From the NCBI GenBank assembly GCA_004557905.1, contig SFFH01000006.1, forward strand, positions 4,506 through 68,505: a stretch of DNA of 64,000 bases, given 5' to 3'. This stretch comes from Clostridiales bacterium (GTDB lineage: Bacteria; Bacillota; Clostridia; Christensenellales; Aristaeellaceae). Shown here piece after piece: positions 7,181-14,739 of the stretch (positions within the stretch are counted from its first letter, which is position 1; each line of letters starts with the position of its first letter). The position numbers and the translations under genes are program-made. The notes beneath the pieces are model-generated. The model did no database searches, was not told the origin of the DNA, and worked only from the letters and a program-made list of their open reading frames with translations.

Positions 7181-8515
7181 TCACCAGCGGGGCTCTTCCT
7201 TCGTCACAAACTCGCGGTAGATGGCGCGGGTGGCGACCTCGAAGTCGAGGTTATCCACACCGACGATGATGTTCAGCTCGCTGGAGCCCTGGTCGATCAG
7301 GCGGATGTTGACGCCCGCGCGGGTCAGCGCGTTGAAGATGCGCGCGGAGGTGCCCTTGGAGCGCACCATGCCGCGGCCCACGGTCGCAATCAGCGCGAGG
7401 CCGGAGTGAATCTCCACGGAATCCGGCTGGCACAGCTCGTGAATGCGCTGCACCAGGCGCTCCTTCTTGCCCTCCAGCGCCGCCTCGTGCACGACGACGC
7501 ACATCGTGTCGATGCCAGAGGGCATGTGCTCAAAGGAGATGCCCTGCTCCTCGATGGCCTGAAGCAGGCGGCGGCCAAAGCCCAGCTCGGCGTTCATCAT
7601 CGCCTTTTCGACGTTGATGATCGCGAAGTTCTTGTGGCCGGCGATGCCGGTGATCGTGTACGGGCTGTCGTATTCCTCCGCCTCGTAGCCGATGACGGTG
7701 CCCGGCGCGGTCGGATCGTTGGTGTTGCGGATGTTCGTCGGGATGCCCGCGATGCGCACCGGGAAGATCGCGTCCTCATGCAGCACGGAGGCGCCCATGT
7801 AGGACAGCTCGCGCAGCTCGCGATAGGTCACATAGCGGATCGGCTCCGGATTGCGCACGATGCGCGGGTCGGCCATCAGGCAGCCGGACACATCCGTCCA
7901 GTTCTCGTACAGGTCGGCGTTCGCCGCGCGCGCGACGATGGCGCCTGTGATGTCGCTGCCGCCGCGGGAGAAGGTCTTCACGTTGCCGTGGGAGTCGCAG
8001 CCGTAGAAGCCCGGCACGACGGCGTGCGTGTGCTCCTTCAGGATGGCGCCCAGGACTTCCTGCGTCTTTGCACTGTCCAGGCGGCCCTCCTCGTCAAAGA
8101 AAATCCCCGTCTGCGGATCGACAAAGTCCCAGCCCATGTAATCGGCCAGCAGGATGCCGTTGAGGTATTCGCCGCGGCTGGCGGCATAGTCCGCGCCCGC
8201 GCCAAGCTGGATGTTCTTATGAACCTCCTCAAGGTGCGCGTCCAAATCGACTTTCAGCGAAAGCGCCTGCGCGATGCCGTGATAGCGCTCGCGGATTTTG
8301 TCAAATGCAGGGGCGATGTCCTTGCCGGCAGCGGCCAGACGGTTGCATTCGTAGAACAGATCCGTGACCTTGATATCGGTGGAGCAGCGCTTGCCTGGCG
8401 CGCTCGGCACCACGATGCATCGCTCTGCATCCAGAAGCAGAATTTCCTTGACCTTCCTGAACTGCTCAGCGCTGGCCAGCGAACTTCCGCCGAATTTTGC
8501 TACCTTGATCCCCAT
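7181..8515 (-). CDS. lysC: Aspartate kinase
   Basis: 444 residues. It phosphorylates L-aspartate, the first step of the lysine, methionine and threonine family. The N-terminal kinase motif KFGGSSLA and the SRGGSDITGA active-site segment are present, followed by two ACT-type regulatory segments (ITGIAGHKNFAIINVEK and LIATVGRGM...INIRLID-like). The ATG at 8515 with GGAGGG upstream is preferred; the frame reaches to 8584 but the extra 23 residues look unlike the family. Homoserine dehydrogenase of the same pathway is at 14740. The leader is only about 60 bases, too short for a lysine riboswitch, so control is probably by feedback through the ACT domains. Confidence 0.93.
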   Translation of the reverse strand: MGIKVAKFGGSSLASAEQFRKVKEILLLDAERCIVVPSAPGKRCSTDIKVTDLFYECNRLAAAGKDIAPAFDKIRERYHGIAQALSLKVDLDAHLEEVHKNIQLGAGADYAASRGEYLNGILLADYMGWDFVDPQTGIFFDEEGRLDSAKTQEVLGAILKEHTHAVVPGFYGCDSHGNVKTFSRGGSDITGAIVARAANADLYENWTDVSGCLMADPRIVRNPEPIRYVTYRELRELSYMGASVLHEDAIFPVRIAGIPTNIRNTNDPTAPGTVIGYEAEEYDSPYTITGIAGHKNFAIINVEKAMMNAELGFGRRLLQAIEEQGISFEHMPSGIDTMCVVVHEAALEGKKERLVQRIHELCQPDSVEIHSGLALIATVGRGMVRSKGTSARIFNALTRAGVNIRLIDQGSSELNIIVGVDNLDFEVATRAIYREFVTKEEPRW

Positions 8516-8583
8516 TTCGGAAGCCCTCCGATTTTCCTCTATCAGATATGATTTATCAATTCTGCGAATAGTAAGCAGATACA

Positions 8584-8612
8584 ATTGTATAGAATGACGC
8601 CTGTAAAGTCAA
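8584..8612 (-). promoter_or_regulatory. Promoter for lysC
   Basis: On the minus strand TTGACT (8607-8612), 17 bp, TACAAT (8584-8589). The rest of the 8516-8839 gap shows nothing except the terminator at its right end. Confidence 0.75.
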
Positions 8613-8814
8613 GAAGATTCCGCCACACCCCGGAAAATATGCGGGTTTTGCCGAAAAGCTCGCAAAGAATTCAACCATTTCCGACATTGGGCAGGGGAGA
8701 GACGTGCTTTCCCTGAGCATCCTATGCTGTGCACAGAGGCGCGGTGAGACCAAGGGCATGCCAGTTACGCGCGGGGGAAGGAAAAGGCCTGCTGTAATTG
8801 TGATTGCAGCGAAC

Positions 8815-8836
8815 GAAAAAAGCGGGCATCGCCCGC
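8815..8836 (-). terminator. Terminator of the DUF2953-ytfJ operon
   Basis: Stem GCGGGC/GCCCGC with a 3-base loop followed by seven T on the minus strand, immediately after the ytfJ stop. Confidence 0.8.
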
Positions 8837-8839
8837 CGG

Positions 8840-9265
8840 TTATTCCTGATAGGCTGCGCGCACCTGCTGCGAAGGCTTGCGCTGCGTGTCCTCCTCCTCG
8901 CCCATGGCCTTGAGGCCCTCCAGCGCCTGCGGGATCATCTCCACAATGCGCTCCATGGGCGAGGTGCAGTTGGCGCTCAGCAGCCGCACGCCGTTTTGCG
9001 AGCACACCAAAAAGCCCATCGGATGCACGGACACGCCCGCGCCCGCGCCGCCCGCAAAGGGCATCTCCTCCGTCTGCGGGCGCATGGTGCCGCAAAGGTA
9101 TTCGCCGCCGCCCGCCACAAAGCCGAACGACACCTTTGAAATCGGAATGATCGTCGAGCCGTCCTGCGTCTGCACAGGATCGCCGACCACCGTATTGACG
9201 TCCACCATCTCCCGGATGCTCTCCATGGACGTGCCCATCAGGCTCTCAATGGGATGCTTTTCCAC
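8840..9265 (-). CDS. ytfJ: GerW/YtfJ family sporulation protein
   Basis: 141 residues. YtfJ/GerW proteins are made in spore formers and in Bacillus affect germination. Family marks are seen: HPIESLMGTSMESIREMVDVNTVVGDP at the start, ISKVSFGFVAGGGEY, and a Gly/Ala-rich loop FAGGAGAGVSVHPMGFLV. The GTG at 9265 is preceded by AGGAGAGAGG and starts the conserved region. It overlaps the upstream DUF2953 gene by 28 bp, so the two form one coupled unit, a common arrangement in Clostridia. Confidence 0.9.
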   Translation of the reverse strand: MEKHPIESLMGTSMESIREMVDVNTVVGDPVQTQDGSTIIPISKVSFGFVAGGGEYLCGTMRPQTEEMPFAGGAGAGVSVHPMGFLVCSQNGVRLLSANCTSPMERIVEMIPQALEGLKAMGEEEDTQRKPSQQVRAAYQE

Positions 9266-9813
9266 CCGAATCCCTCTCTCCTGGTCTTTCTCACAGCGGT
9301 TTTGATCACTGCGAACATAATATCGCCCGCCTGGCACGAGAATATGCAGCGGGCGTGCGCGACGAGGCCCACGCCGCCGAAGTCCGGCGTGATGCGCAGC
9401 ACGCACGGCGCATCGCTGCTAAGGCATGCGCGCAGCGCCAGCACCAGCGCGCGGATGGAGCCCGCGGCCACCGCCGTCCATGCCGCATCCTCGAAGCCCA
9501 GGCGCGCGCGCAGCGTGATCTGCTCCAGCCTGCCTGCGTGCACAGCGGCAAGCATATACGGCCGGGCGATGCGCAGCCGCCGGATGTGCAGCTTCGTCGG
9601 CTTTGAAAAATGAAGCGGTGCGCCGTAGCGCGGCGTGATGTGCAGGAAGAAGCCGTCCTCTCCGCGCCGGAGCACGCCGTCAAAGCGCAGCTCCACGCCG
9701 GCCGCGCCCGCCGCAAGCGACAGGCTGCTTCCCGCGCCGCAGATGGATGCATCCGCCTGCAGGCGCACGCGCAGCGCCAGCAGCAGATAGACCGCGGCAA
9801 TCAGGCTCAGCAT
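9238..9813 (-). CDS. DUF2953 domain protein
   Basis: 191 residues. One N-terminal hydrophobic segment (MLSLIAAVYLLLALRV) suggests membrane attachment. The rest contains the DUF2953 pattern of beta-rich repeats and a C-terminal hydrophobic part (GDIMFAVIKTAV). Proteins of this family regularly precede ytfJ in spore-forming Clostridia; the function is unknown. The ATG at 9813, with GGGGG 8 bases upstream, is preferred to the TTG at 9819. Confidence 0.75.
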   Translation of the reverse strand: MLSLIAAVYLLLALRVRLQADASICGAGSSLSLAAGAAGVELRFDGVLRRGEDGFFLHITPRYGAPLHFSKPTKLHIRRLRIARPYMLAAVHAGRLEQITLRARLGFEDAAWTAVAAGSIRALVLALRACLSSDAPCVLRITPDFGGVGLVAHARCIFSCQAGDIMFAVIKTAVRKTRREGFGWKSIPLRA

Positions 9814-9825
9814 GCGCAAACCCCC

Positions 9826-9854
9826 TTTTCAATCGCCGGGATATCCTGTATAAT
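9826..9854 (+). promoter_or_regulatory. Promoter upstream of the exonuclease III remnant
   Basis: TTTTCA at 9826-9831, 17 bp, TATAAT at 9849-9854. The -35 element is weak and the -10 perfect. Confidence 0.55.
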
Positions 9855-9891
9855 GACAGAAGCAAAACCATTTTATGCCCATGGAGGACGC

Positions 9892-10488
9892 ATGAAACTG
9901 ATTTCCTGGAACGTCAACGGCCTGCGCGCATGCCTTGGCAAGGGCTTTGGCGATTACTTCACCGCGCAGGACGCGGACTTCTTCTGCCTGCAGGAGACGA
10001 AAATGCAGCCCGGTCAGGCGCAGATTCCCGCCGAGGGATATCACGAATACTTCTATTCCGCCGAGAAAAAGGGCTATTCCGGCACGGCCATCCTCGCCAA
10101 GCGCGAGCCGCTCTCCGTGGCCTACGGCATGGGCAGCGAGCTGCACGACCATGAGGGCCGCCTCATCACATTTTCGGATGTACCTGATGCGGCTGGACGA
10201 GCGCAAGCCCGTGATCGTCTGCGGCGATATGAACGTCGCCCACAAGGAGATCGACCTCAAGAACCCGAAGACCAACGTGAACAACGCCGGCTTCACCCCG
10301 CAGGAGCGCGCCGCGATGACGAAGCTGCTGGAGAGCGGCTTTGTCGACAGCGCGCGAACAACGCGGGGTGGCGCATCGACTACTTCCTCGTCTCCGAGCG
10401 CATCAAGGACAGGGTCACCGCCGCGCGGATTGACAGCGACGTGATGGGCAGCGACCACTGCCCGGTCGTGCTGGAGATCGATCTGTAA
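9892..10488 (+). pseudogene. xthA: Exodeoxyribonuclease III, disrupted by two compensating deletions
   Basis: The start ([13 protein letters not shown]...QETKMQ) and end ([12 protein letters not shown]...GSDHCPVVLEIDL) are clear ExoIII/ExoA, an AP endonuclease of base-excision repair, and lie in one frame. The middle ([26 protein letters not shown]...GFVDS) is in another frame. Compared with the family, about 33 residues around the VYTPNS segment are lost near 10173, and about 20 around the YSWWSYR segment near 10345. Each deletion shifts the frame and together they restore it. Read straight, a 198-residue protein with a scrambled centre would lack the Asp-Asn pair of GDMN and other catalytic residues. 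Either true decay or an assembly artefact. Confidence 0.85.
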
Positions 10489-10597
10489 GGGGACGATGGG
10501 GTTGCCGCTCCTGACCTGCTCCACTTTATGCCGGCTTCACCCGTTTTCTGCGGGATGAAGGCTCCCGAAAATTGCTCTGCAAGAAAGGAATTCTGCG

Positions 10598-11143
10598 ATG
10601 AAACTGATGTTTGCTTCCGATATCCACGGCTCCCGCAGCGCGATGGAGGCCGTCCTGCGCCAGTACAGGCTGGAGGGCGCGGACCGTCTGGTGCTGCTGG
10701 GCGATCTGCTCTACCACGGCCCGCGCAACGACCTGCCGGATGCGTACGATCCCAAGGGCGTGACCGCGCTGCTCAACGCCAACAAGAACGAGCTGCTCTG
10801 CGTGCGCGGCAACTGCGACGCGGAGGTCGATCAGATGGTACTCGAATTCCCGATTCAGGCGGATTACGCGCTGTTTGACCTGGACGGCGTGACGGCGTTT
10901 GTCACGCATGGTCACCTGTTCAACACCGCCGCCCTGCCGCCGCACAAGGACGGCGACCTGCTCATTCACGGCCATACGCATGTGCTCACGGTGCAGCAGG
11001 CGGACGGCATGACGTACATCAATCCCGGCTCCGCCGCGCTGCCCAAGGAGGGCAACCCGAAGAGCTACATGACCTACGAGGGCGGCGAGTTTGCCATCAA
11101 GACGCTGAATGGCGAGGTCATCCGGACGCACAGGATCGGATGA
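10598..11143 (+). CDS. yfcE: YfcE-like metallophosphodiesterase
   Basis: 181 residues. A small calcineurin-like phosphodiesterase that hydrolyses model phosphodiesters with Mn2+; the natural substrate is unknown. All metal motifs are present in order: DIHG, GDLLYHGPRN, GNCD, THGH, HGHTH. NPGS near the end is also typical. The ATG has AAAGGA upstream. It follows the broken xthA after about 110 bp and ends in a bidirectional terminator. Confidence 0.92.
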   Translation: MKLMFASDIHGSRSAMEAVLRQYRLEGADRLVLLGDLLYHGPRNDLPDAYDPKGVTALLNANKNELLCVRGNCDAEVDQMVLEFPIQADYALFDLDGVTAFVTHGHLFNTAALPPHKDGDLLIHGHTHVLTVQQADGMTYINPGSAALPKEGNPKSYMTYEGGEFAIKTLNGEVIRTHRIG

Positions 11144-11183
11144 GCGCCCCGGCAGAAGAAATCATCCATATAATAATACATCA

Positions 11184-11228
11184 AAAGCGGCCTTGCTCCG
11201 GATGAATCCGGGAGCAGGGCCGCTTTGC
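11184..11228. terminator. Bidirectional terminator between yfcE and the hydrolase gene
   Basis: 16-bp arms AAAGCGGCCTTGCTCC/GGAGCAGGGCCGCTTT (one G-U), 11-base loop, T-runs on both strands. Confidence 0.85.
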
Positions 11229-11260
11229 GTTGCCTTTCGGCAGGGAGATGAGGAGACCGT

Positions 11261-12082
11261 TCAGCCGTCCAGCGTATGAAGGAAGTCGTCGATCAGGCCG
11301 TTGACGGTCTCGGGCGCGTCGGCGTTGGCATTGTGGCCGGCGCCCTTGATCCAGACGAGGCGATGGCCGTCCAGCCTGGCCCAGCGCCTGTTGTAGCGCT
11401 TCGCGGAACCTGCGGCGTCCTTTTCGCCGCACAGCAGCAGCACCGGGCAGGAGACCGGATAAGCGGACTGCGCCTCGACAGCCTGCGCAAAAATGCGATA
11501 GCCGTGATCGGCCAGGTCGCAGTACTCCTCCCTGCCGTAGACAGACCAGGCGTCCTTCATCAGCTGGCGGCCGTACGCTGTCCGGGAGGTCCCGGCAATG
11601 CCCCACTTCAGCAGCAGACTCCAGGGGATGGCGCGGTACATCCATTTGGTATGGCGAAGCAGCGCCAGCTCCCAGCCGGAATAGTATTTGCGGCTCAGCG
11701 AGCAGGAATCGATCGACACAAAGGCCCGCGCGCTGTCCGGATACATCTGCATATAGACCTGCGCGATGTAGCCGCCCAGGGATTGCCCGATGAGCACGGG
11801 CGCAGTGATGTGCTCACGCTCGAAGATGTCGTGCAGGTTCTGCGCGAGGTCCTGCATGGAGAAGGTGAGGGCGAAGGGGCGGGACAGGCCATGCGCCGGC
11901 GCATCCCAGACGAAGCAGCTGCAGACTTTGGTGAAATGCTCAAGCTGCCTGTCAAACAGGTGGTGATCTGCGGAAAGACCCGGCAGGAAGACAAGCCAGG
12001 GGCTGCTGCTGTCCGAGGCGCGGCTGATCCAGTAGGCGATGGCGCCGCGGGGCGTAGCGTATTCTTGCCGCTGCATGTTCAT
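11261..12082 (-). CDS. Alpha/beta hydrolase
   Basis: 273 residues with an alpha/beta-hydrolase fold. The oxyanion/pre-strand segment LVFLPGLSADHHLF, the nucleophile elbow GQSLGG, the acid in LLLCGEKD and the catalytic His in GAGHNAN complete a Ser-Asp-His triad. The substrate cannot be told from sequence; esterases, lipases and thioesterases share the pattern. The ATG at 12082, with AGGGA upstream, is preferred to the TTG at 12088. No clear operon partner. Confidence 0.85.
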   Translation of the reverse strand: MNMQRQEYATPRGAIAYWISRASDSSSPWLVFLPGLSADHHLFDRQLEHFTKVCSCFVWDAPAHGLSRPFALTFSMQDLAQNLHDIFEREHITAPVLIGQSLGGYIAQVYMQMYPDSARAFVSIDSCSLSRKYYSGWELALLRHTKWMYRAIPWSLLLKWGIAGTSRTAYGRQLMKDAWSVYGREEYCDLADHGYRIFAQAVEAQSAYPVSCPVLLLCGEKDAAGSAKRYNRRWARLDGHRLVWIKGAGHNANADAPETVNGLIDDFLHTLDG

Positions 12083-12131
12083 AGGCAATCCCTCGTATCA
12101 TAAGAAGATACCTCATTATAGCACCGGGGAA

Positions 12132-12166
12132 GGACGAAAAAAAGACCCGATCACAAGGATCGGGCC
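12132..12166 (-). terminator. Terminator of tRNA-Leu
   Basis: On the minus strand CCCGATC/GATCGGG with a short loop, then a run of seven T, directly after the tRNA 3' end. Confidence 0.8.
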
Positions 12167-12167
12167 G

Positions 12168-12254
12168 TGGTGCGGGAAACAGGACTTGAACCTGCATGAA
12201 ATTGCTTTCACTAGAACCTGAATCTAGCGCGTCTGCCAATTCCGCCATTCCCGC
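12168..12254 (-). tRNA. tRNA-Leu (anticodon CAG)
   Basis: An 87-base class II tRNA with encoded CCA. Acceptor stem GCGGGAA/TTCCCGC, anticodon stem CTAGA/TCTAG with loop TTCAGGT giving CAG, a long variable arm (TGAAA...TTTCA) and T-arm GCAGG-TTCAAGT-CCTGT. It reads CUG, a very common codon in this genome. Confidence 0.95.
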
Positions 12255-12267
12255 AGGAACAGATAAT

Positions 12268-12296
12268 ATTATATCGCTGCATTGCCATTCTGTCAA
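12268..12296 (-). promoter_or_regulatory. Perfect-consensus promoter of tRNA-Leu
   Basis: On the minus strand TTGACA (12291-12296), 17 bp, TATAAT (12268-12273), 13 bases before the tRNA 5' end. Confidence 0.88.
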
Positions 12297-12423
12297 GTGC
12301 TTTTTGAAAAAACTTCCTCCGGCGCGCGATGCCGCAGATGCACGCGGGCTGCGCCCTGCGCATAGGGTATAGGGGCGGCGGATGTGCGCTGCCCGAGTTG
12401 ACAGCCATGAGGAGTCGATCAAT

Positions 12424-12861
12424 ATGGGTCTTTGTACCGATTATCGCGGCCAGCTGGAGGCGTCCATGCAGGACGAACTCTGCGATGCCGGTTTTTATGC
12501 GCAGATTGCCAACGAGGCGCCGACCGAGGAGCTGCGCGAGCTGATCATCAGCATTGTCGGCGACGAATACGGCCATGCCAGGCTGCAGGCCTCGCTGCTG
12601 GGCATTTGCCCGGCGAAGGTTTCCTGCCCGCCCGACTGCCCGAACGCGACCGGAGACTTCTGCGCGGATGTGGAGGCGGCGATTCAGGGCGAGCTGAGCG
12701 CCATCCGCCGCTATGCCGAGCTGGCCATGTGCGCGCCGACGCTGAAGATCCGCTATCTGCTCACGTCCATTCTGGGCGATGAATACGCGCATGCGCGGAT
12801 CTGGACGGCGATGCTGCAGGCACAGGCCCTGTGCGAGCAGAAGCCCTGCTGCAAGGGATAA
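12424..12861 (+). CDS. Ferritin-like diiron protein (cysteine-rich, two half-repeats)
   Basis: 145 residues. Two repeated halves each supply a Glu helix and a DEYxHAR helix: Glu18 with Glu48-x2-His51, and Glu90 with Glu120-x2-His123, the ligand pattern of a four-helix ferritin-like diiron site. There are ten cysteines, including a cluster CPPDCPNATGDFC in the linker and a CC pair at the C-terminus, unusual for this fold. Related small proteins are thought to act in oxygen or peroxide defence or iron handling; the role here is inferred. The ATG at 12424 with GAGGAG upstream was chosen. Single-gene unit with its own terminator. Confidence 0.8.
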   Translation: MGLCTDYRGQLEASMQDELCDAGFYAQIANEAPTEELRELIISIVGDEYGHARLQASLLGICPAKVSCPPDCPNATGDFCADVEAAIQGELSAIRRYAELAMCAPTLKIRYLLTSILGDEYAHARIWTAMLQAQALCEQKPCCKG

Positions 12862-12915
12862 GCGCGTCTGCGCTCCTGGGGAAACGGCAGCATGCAGTTC
12901 CCTGCACAACCGGGA

Positions 12916-12945
12916 ATCGGTTATCCGTCAGGATAGCCGATTTTT
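12916..12945 (+). terminator. Terminator of the ferritin-like gene
   Basis: Stem ATCGGTTATCC/GGATAGCCGAT with loop GTCA and a run of T. Confidence 0.85.
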
Positions 12946-13138
12946 GCCGTACAGGGAATTGCGCAAAGACTGTACAACGGGCGCGGACAGCTTCATTCTG
13001 CAAAGCTGTTCGGAATTGGGCGCGCGCACAGCGCGCTTTTGCCGTATAGGAAATTGCGTAAGAATCCGTACAACGAGCACCGAACAGCTTCATTCTGCAA
13101 AGCTGTTCGGAATTGGGCGCACGCACAGCGCGCTTTTT
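12946..13138 (+). repeat. Tandem repeat of two about 95-bp terminator-like units
   Basis: Units 12946-13040 and 13041-13138 are close copies. Each starts GCCGTAYAGG, has a perfect or near-perfect stem CGAACAGCTT/AAGCTGTTCG (13081-13109 in unit 2), and ends in a GCGC-rich hairpin followed by TTTT or TTTTTT. With the preceding terminator this makes three terminators in a row. No ORF and no internal promoter were seen. This array and the promoter at 13149-13177 account for most of the 12862-13294 gap. Confidence 0.8.
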
Positions 13139-13148
13139 TGCTGAAAAC

Positions 13149-13177
13149 TTGCATCTTTTGCAATTATCTGATACAAT
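13149..13177 (+). promoter_or_regulatory. Promoter for the ECF S component-coaX-hom unit
   Basis: TTGCAT at 13149-13154, 17 bp, TACAAT at 13172-13177. Confidence 0.7.
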
Positions 13178-13294
13178 AGCACCGATTCCGGCTGCCGCTG
13201 CGCGCAGGGCAGACCTGGAAGGACGTCCATTTCCGCCGCGATGCGGCAATACAATGTCGGGTATCCTGTGAGAACCCGAACGGAGGTAAGAAAA

Positions 13295-13915
13295 ATGAAT
13301 AGAAACAAGAAGATCGATGTACGGTACCTTACGCAGCTGGCGCTGCTGGTCGCCATTGAAATGGTGATGAAGGCCATCGGCCTGGGCAGCGTGCCCGTCG
13401 GGCCGCTGTATATGTCCTTTCTGACGGTGCCCATTGCGGTCGGCGCGATTGTGCTGGGCCCGCTGGCGGGCGTGATCCTGGGCGGCGTGTTCGGCATCGT
13501 CAGCTTCCTGGATGCCGTCAAGGGCGCGTCTATCATGACGTCCAGCCTGCTGGCTGTTTCTCCGGTGCACACGTTCATTCTTTGCATTGGCATGCGTGTG
13601 CTGATGGGCTTGTGCGTGGGCCTGGTGTACCGGGGCATGGAGAAGATCTGCAGGCGGAGCACGGTGAACTGCTTCGTCACGTCGCTGAGCGCGCCGCTGC
13701 TCAATACGCTCTTCTTCATGGGCTACATCGTTCTGGCTTTTTATCAGACGGAATACATTCAGGGCCTTGTGGCGGCGAAGGGCGCGGTCAATCCGCTCAT
13801 GTTCGTCGTGCTGCTCGTCGGTTTCCAGGGCGTCGTGGAGGCGATCGTCTGCTCGGTGGCGGGCACGGCGGTGGCCAGCGGTGTCAAGAAGGCGCTGGGA
13901 AGCGCGGCGCGCTGA
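13295..13915 (+). CDS. ECF transporter S component, probably pantothenate-specific
   Basis: 206 residues with about five to six hydrophobic segments (for example LTQLALLVAIEMVMKAI, LTVPIAVGAIVLGPLAGVILGGVFGIVSF, FVVLLVGFQGVVEAIV). This is the pattern of energy-coupling-factor substrate-binding subunits, which work with a shared EcfAAT module encoded elsewhere. The ATG at 13295 has GGAGGT upstream. It lies 30 bp before coaX (pantothenate kinase), so pantothenate is the best guess for its substrate; this rests on context only. Folate or another vitamin is possible. Confidence 0.75.
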   Translation: MNRNKKIDVRYLTQLALLVAIEMVMKAIGLGSVPVGPLYMSFLTVPIAVGAIVLGPLAGVILGGVFGIVSFLDAVKGASIMTSSLLAVSPVHTFILCIGMRVLMGLCVGLVYRGMEKICRRSTVNCFVTSLSAPLLNTLFFMGYIVLAFYQTEYIQGLVAAKGAVNPLMFVVLLVGFQGVVEAIVCSVAGTAVASGVKKALGSAAR

Positions 13916-13945
13916 GGCAAAAAGCAATCGGTGGAGGAATAAGCG

Positions 13946-14716
13946 ATGATCTTTGTGATGGATATCGGCAATACGAACATCAAGGCGGCGGTGTTTGAGG
14001 GGAAGAAGCTCCTCAAGCGCTGGCGCTGCGCGACGGATCCGTCGATGACCTCCGATCAGTACGGCATCATCATGTCCGATCTGTTCCGCTATCACGAGCT
14101 GAACATCCGGGAGATTGAAGGCATCATGATTTCCTCAGTCGTGCCGACGATCAATTTCACGATTGAGCACATGTGCCGGGATTACTTCGGGCAGGATCCG
14201 CGGATTCTTGTGCCGGGCATGAAGACGGGCCTGAACATCAGGTATGAAAACCCTCGCGAGCTGGGCAGCGACCGCATTGCCAATGCCGTTGCGGTGTCCA
14301 CGCTCTACGGCGGCCCGTCGATTTTCATCGATTTCGGCACGGCGACGACGTACGGCGTGGTCTCCGAAAAGGGAGAGTTTCTGGGCGGCGCGATCGGCCC
14401 GGGCCTGCGGATGATGAACCGCGCGCTCTCCTCGGGCACGGCGAAGCTGCCGTCCATTGAGCTGGTCGTTCCGCCGAAGGTCATCGGCAAGACGACGGTG
14501 AGCAACATCCAGTCCGGCGTGCTCTACGGCTACATCGGCTCGGTGGAGAAGATCGTCGGCGCGATGAAGGCGGAGATCGGCTGCCCGCAGGCGAAGGTGA
14601 TCGCCACCGGCGGCATGGCGCACATGGTCAAGAGCAATTCCAGTGTGATCGACGAGATCAATCCGGATCTGACGCTCACGGGCCTGCGCATCATCTACGA
14701 AAAGAATCAGGCCTGA
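13946..14716 (+). CDS. coaX: Type III pantothenate kinase
   Basis: 256 residues. It phosphorylates pantothenate, the first step of coenzyme A synthesis, using ATP and a monovalent cation, and is insensitive to CoA feedback. ASKHA-fold motifs are present: DIGNTNIK (phosphate 1), ELGSDRIAN (substrate loop with catalytic Asp), DFGTATTYG (phosphate 2) and GGAIGPGL. The start has GGAGGAATAAGCG upstream. It sits between the vitamin-uptake S component and hom with short gaps, so the three are probably cotranscribed. Confidence 0.94.
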   Translation: MIFVMDIGNTNIKAAVFEGKKLLKRWRCATDPSMTSDQYGIIMSDLFRYHELNIREIEGIMISSVVPTINFTIEHMCRDYFGQDPRILVPGMKTGLNIRYENPRELGSDRIANAVAVSTLYGGPSIFIDFGTATTYGVVSEKGEFLGGAIGPGLRMMNRALSSGTAKLPSIELVVPPKVIGKTTVSNIQSGVLYGYIGSVEKIVGAMKAEIGCPQAKVIATGGMAHMVKSNSSVIDEINPDLTLTGLRIIYEKNQA

Positions 14717-14739
14717 TCAGGGGCCGGCAGGAGGACAAT

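Noticed and set aside
8516..8620. Possible lysine riboswitch before lysC
   Set aside because: The promoter at 8584-8612 leaves only about 60 bases of leader, too short for the L-box.
10526..11131. 201-codon minus-strand frame opposite yfcE
   Set aside because: yfcE has all metal motifs; the antisense frame is a shadow.
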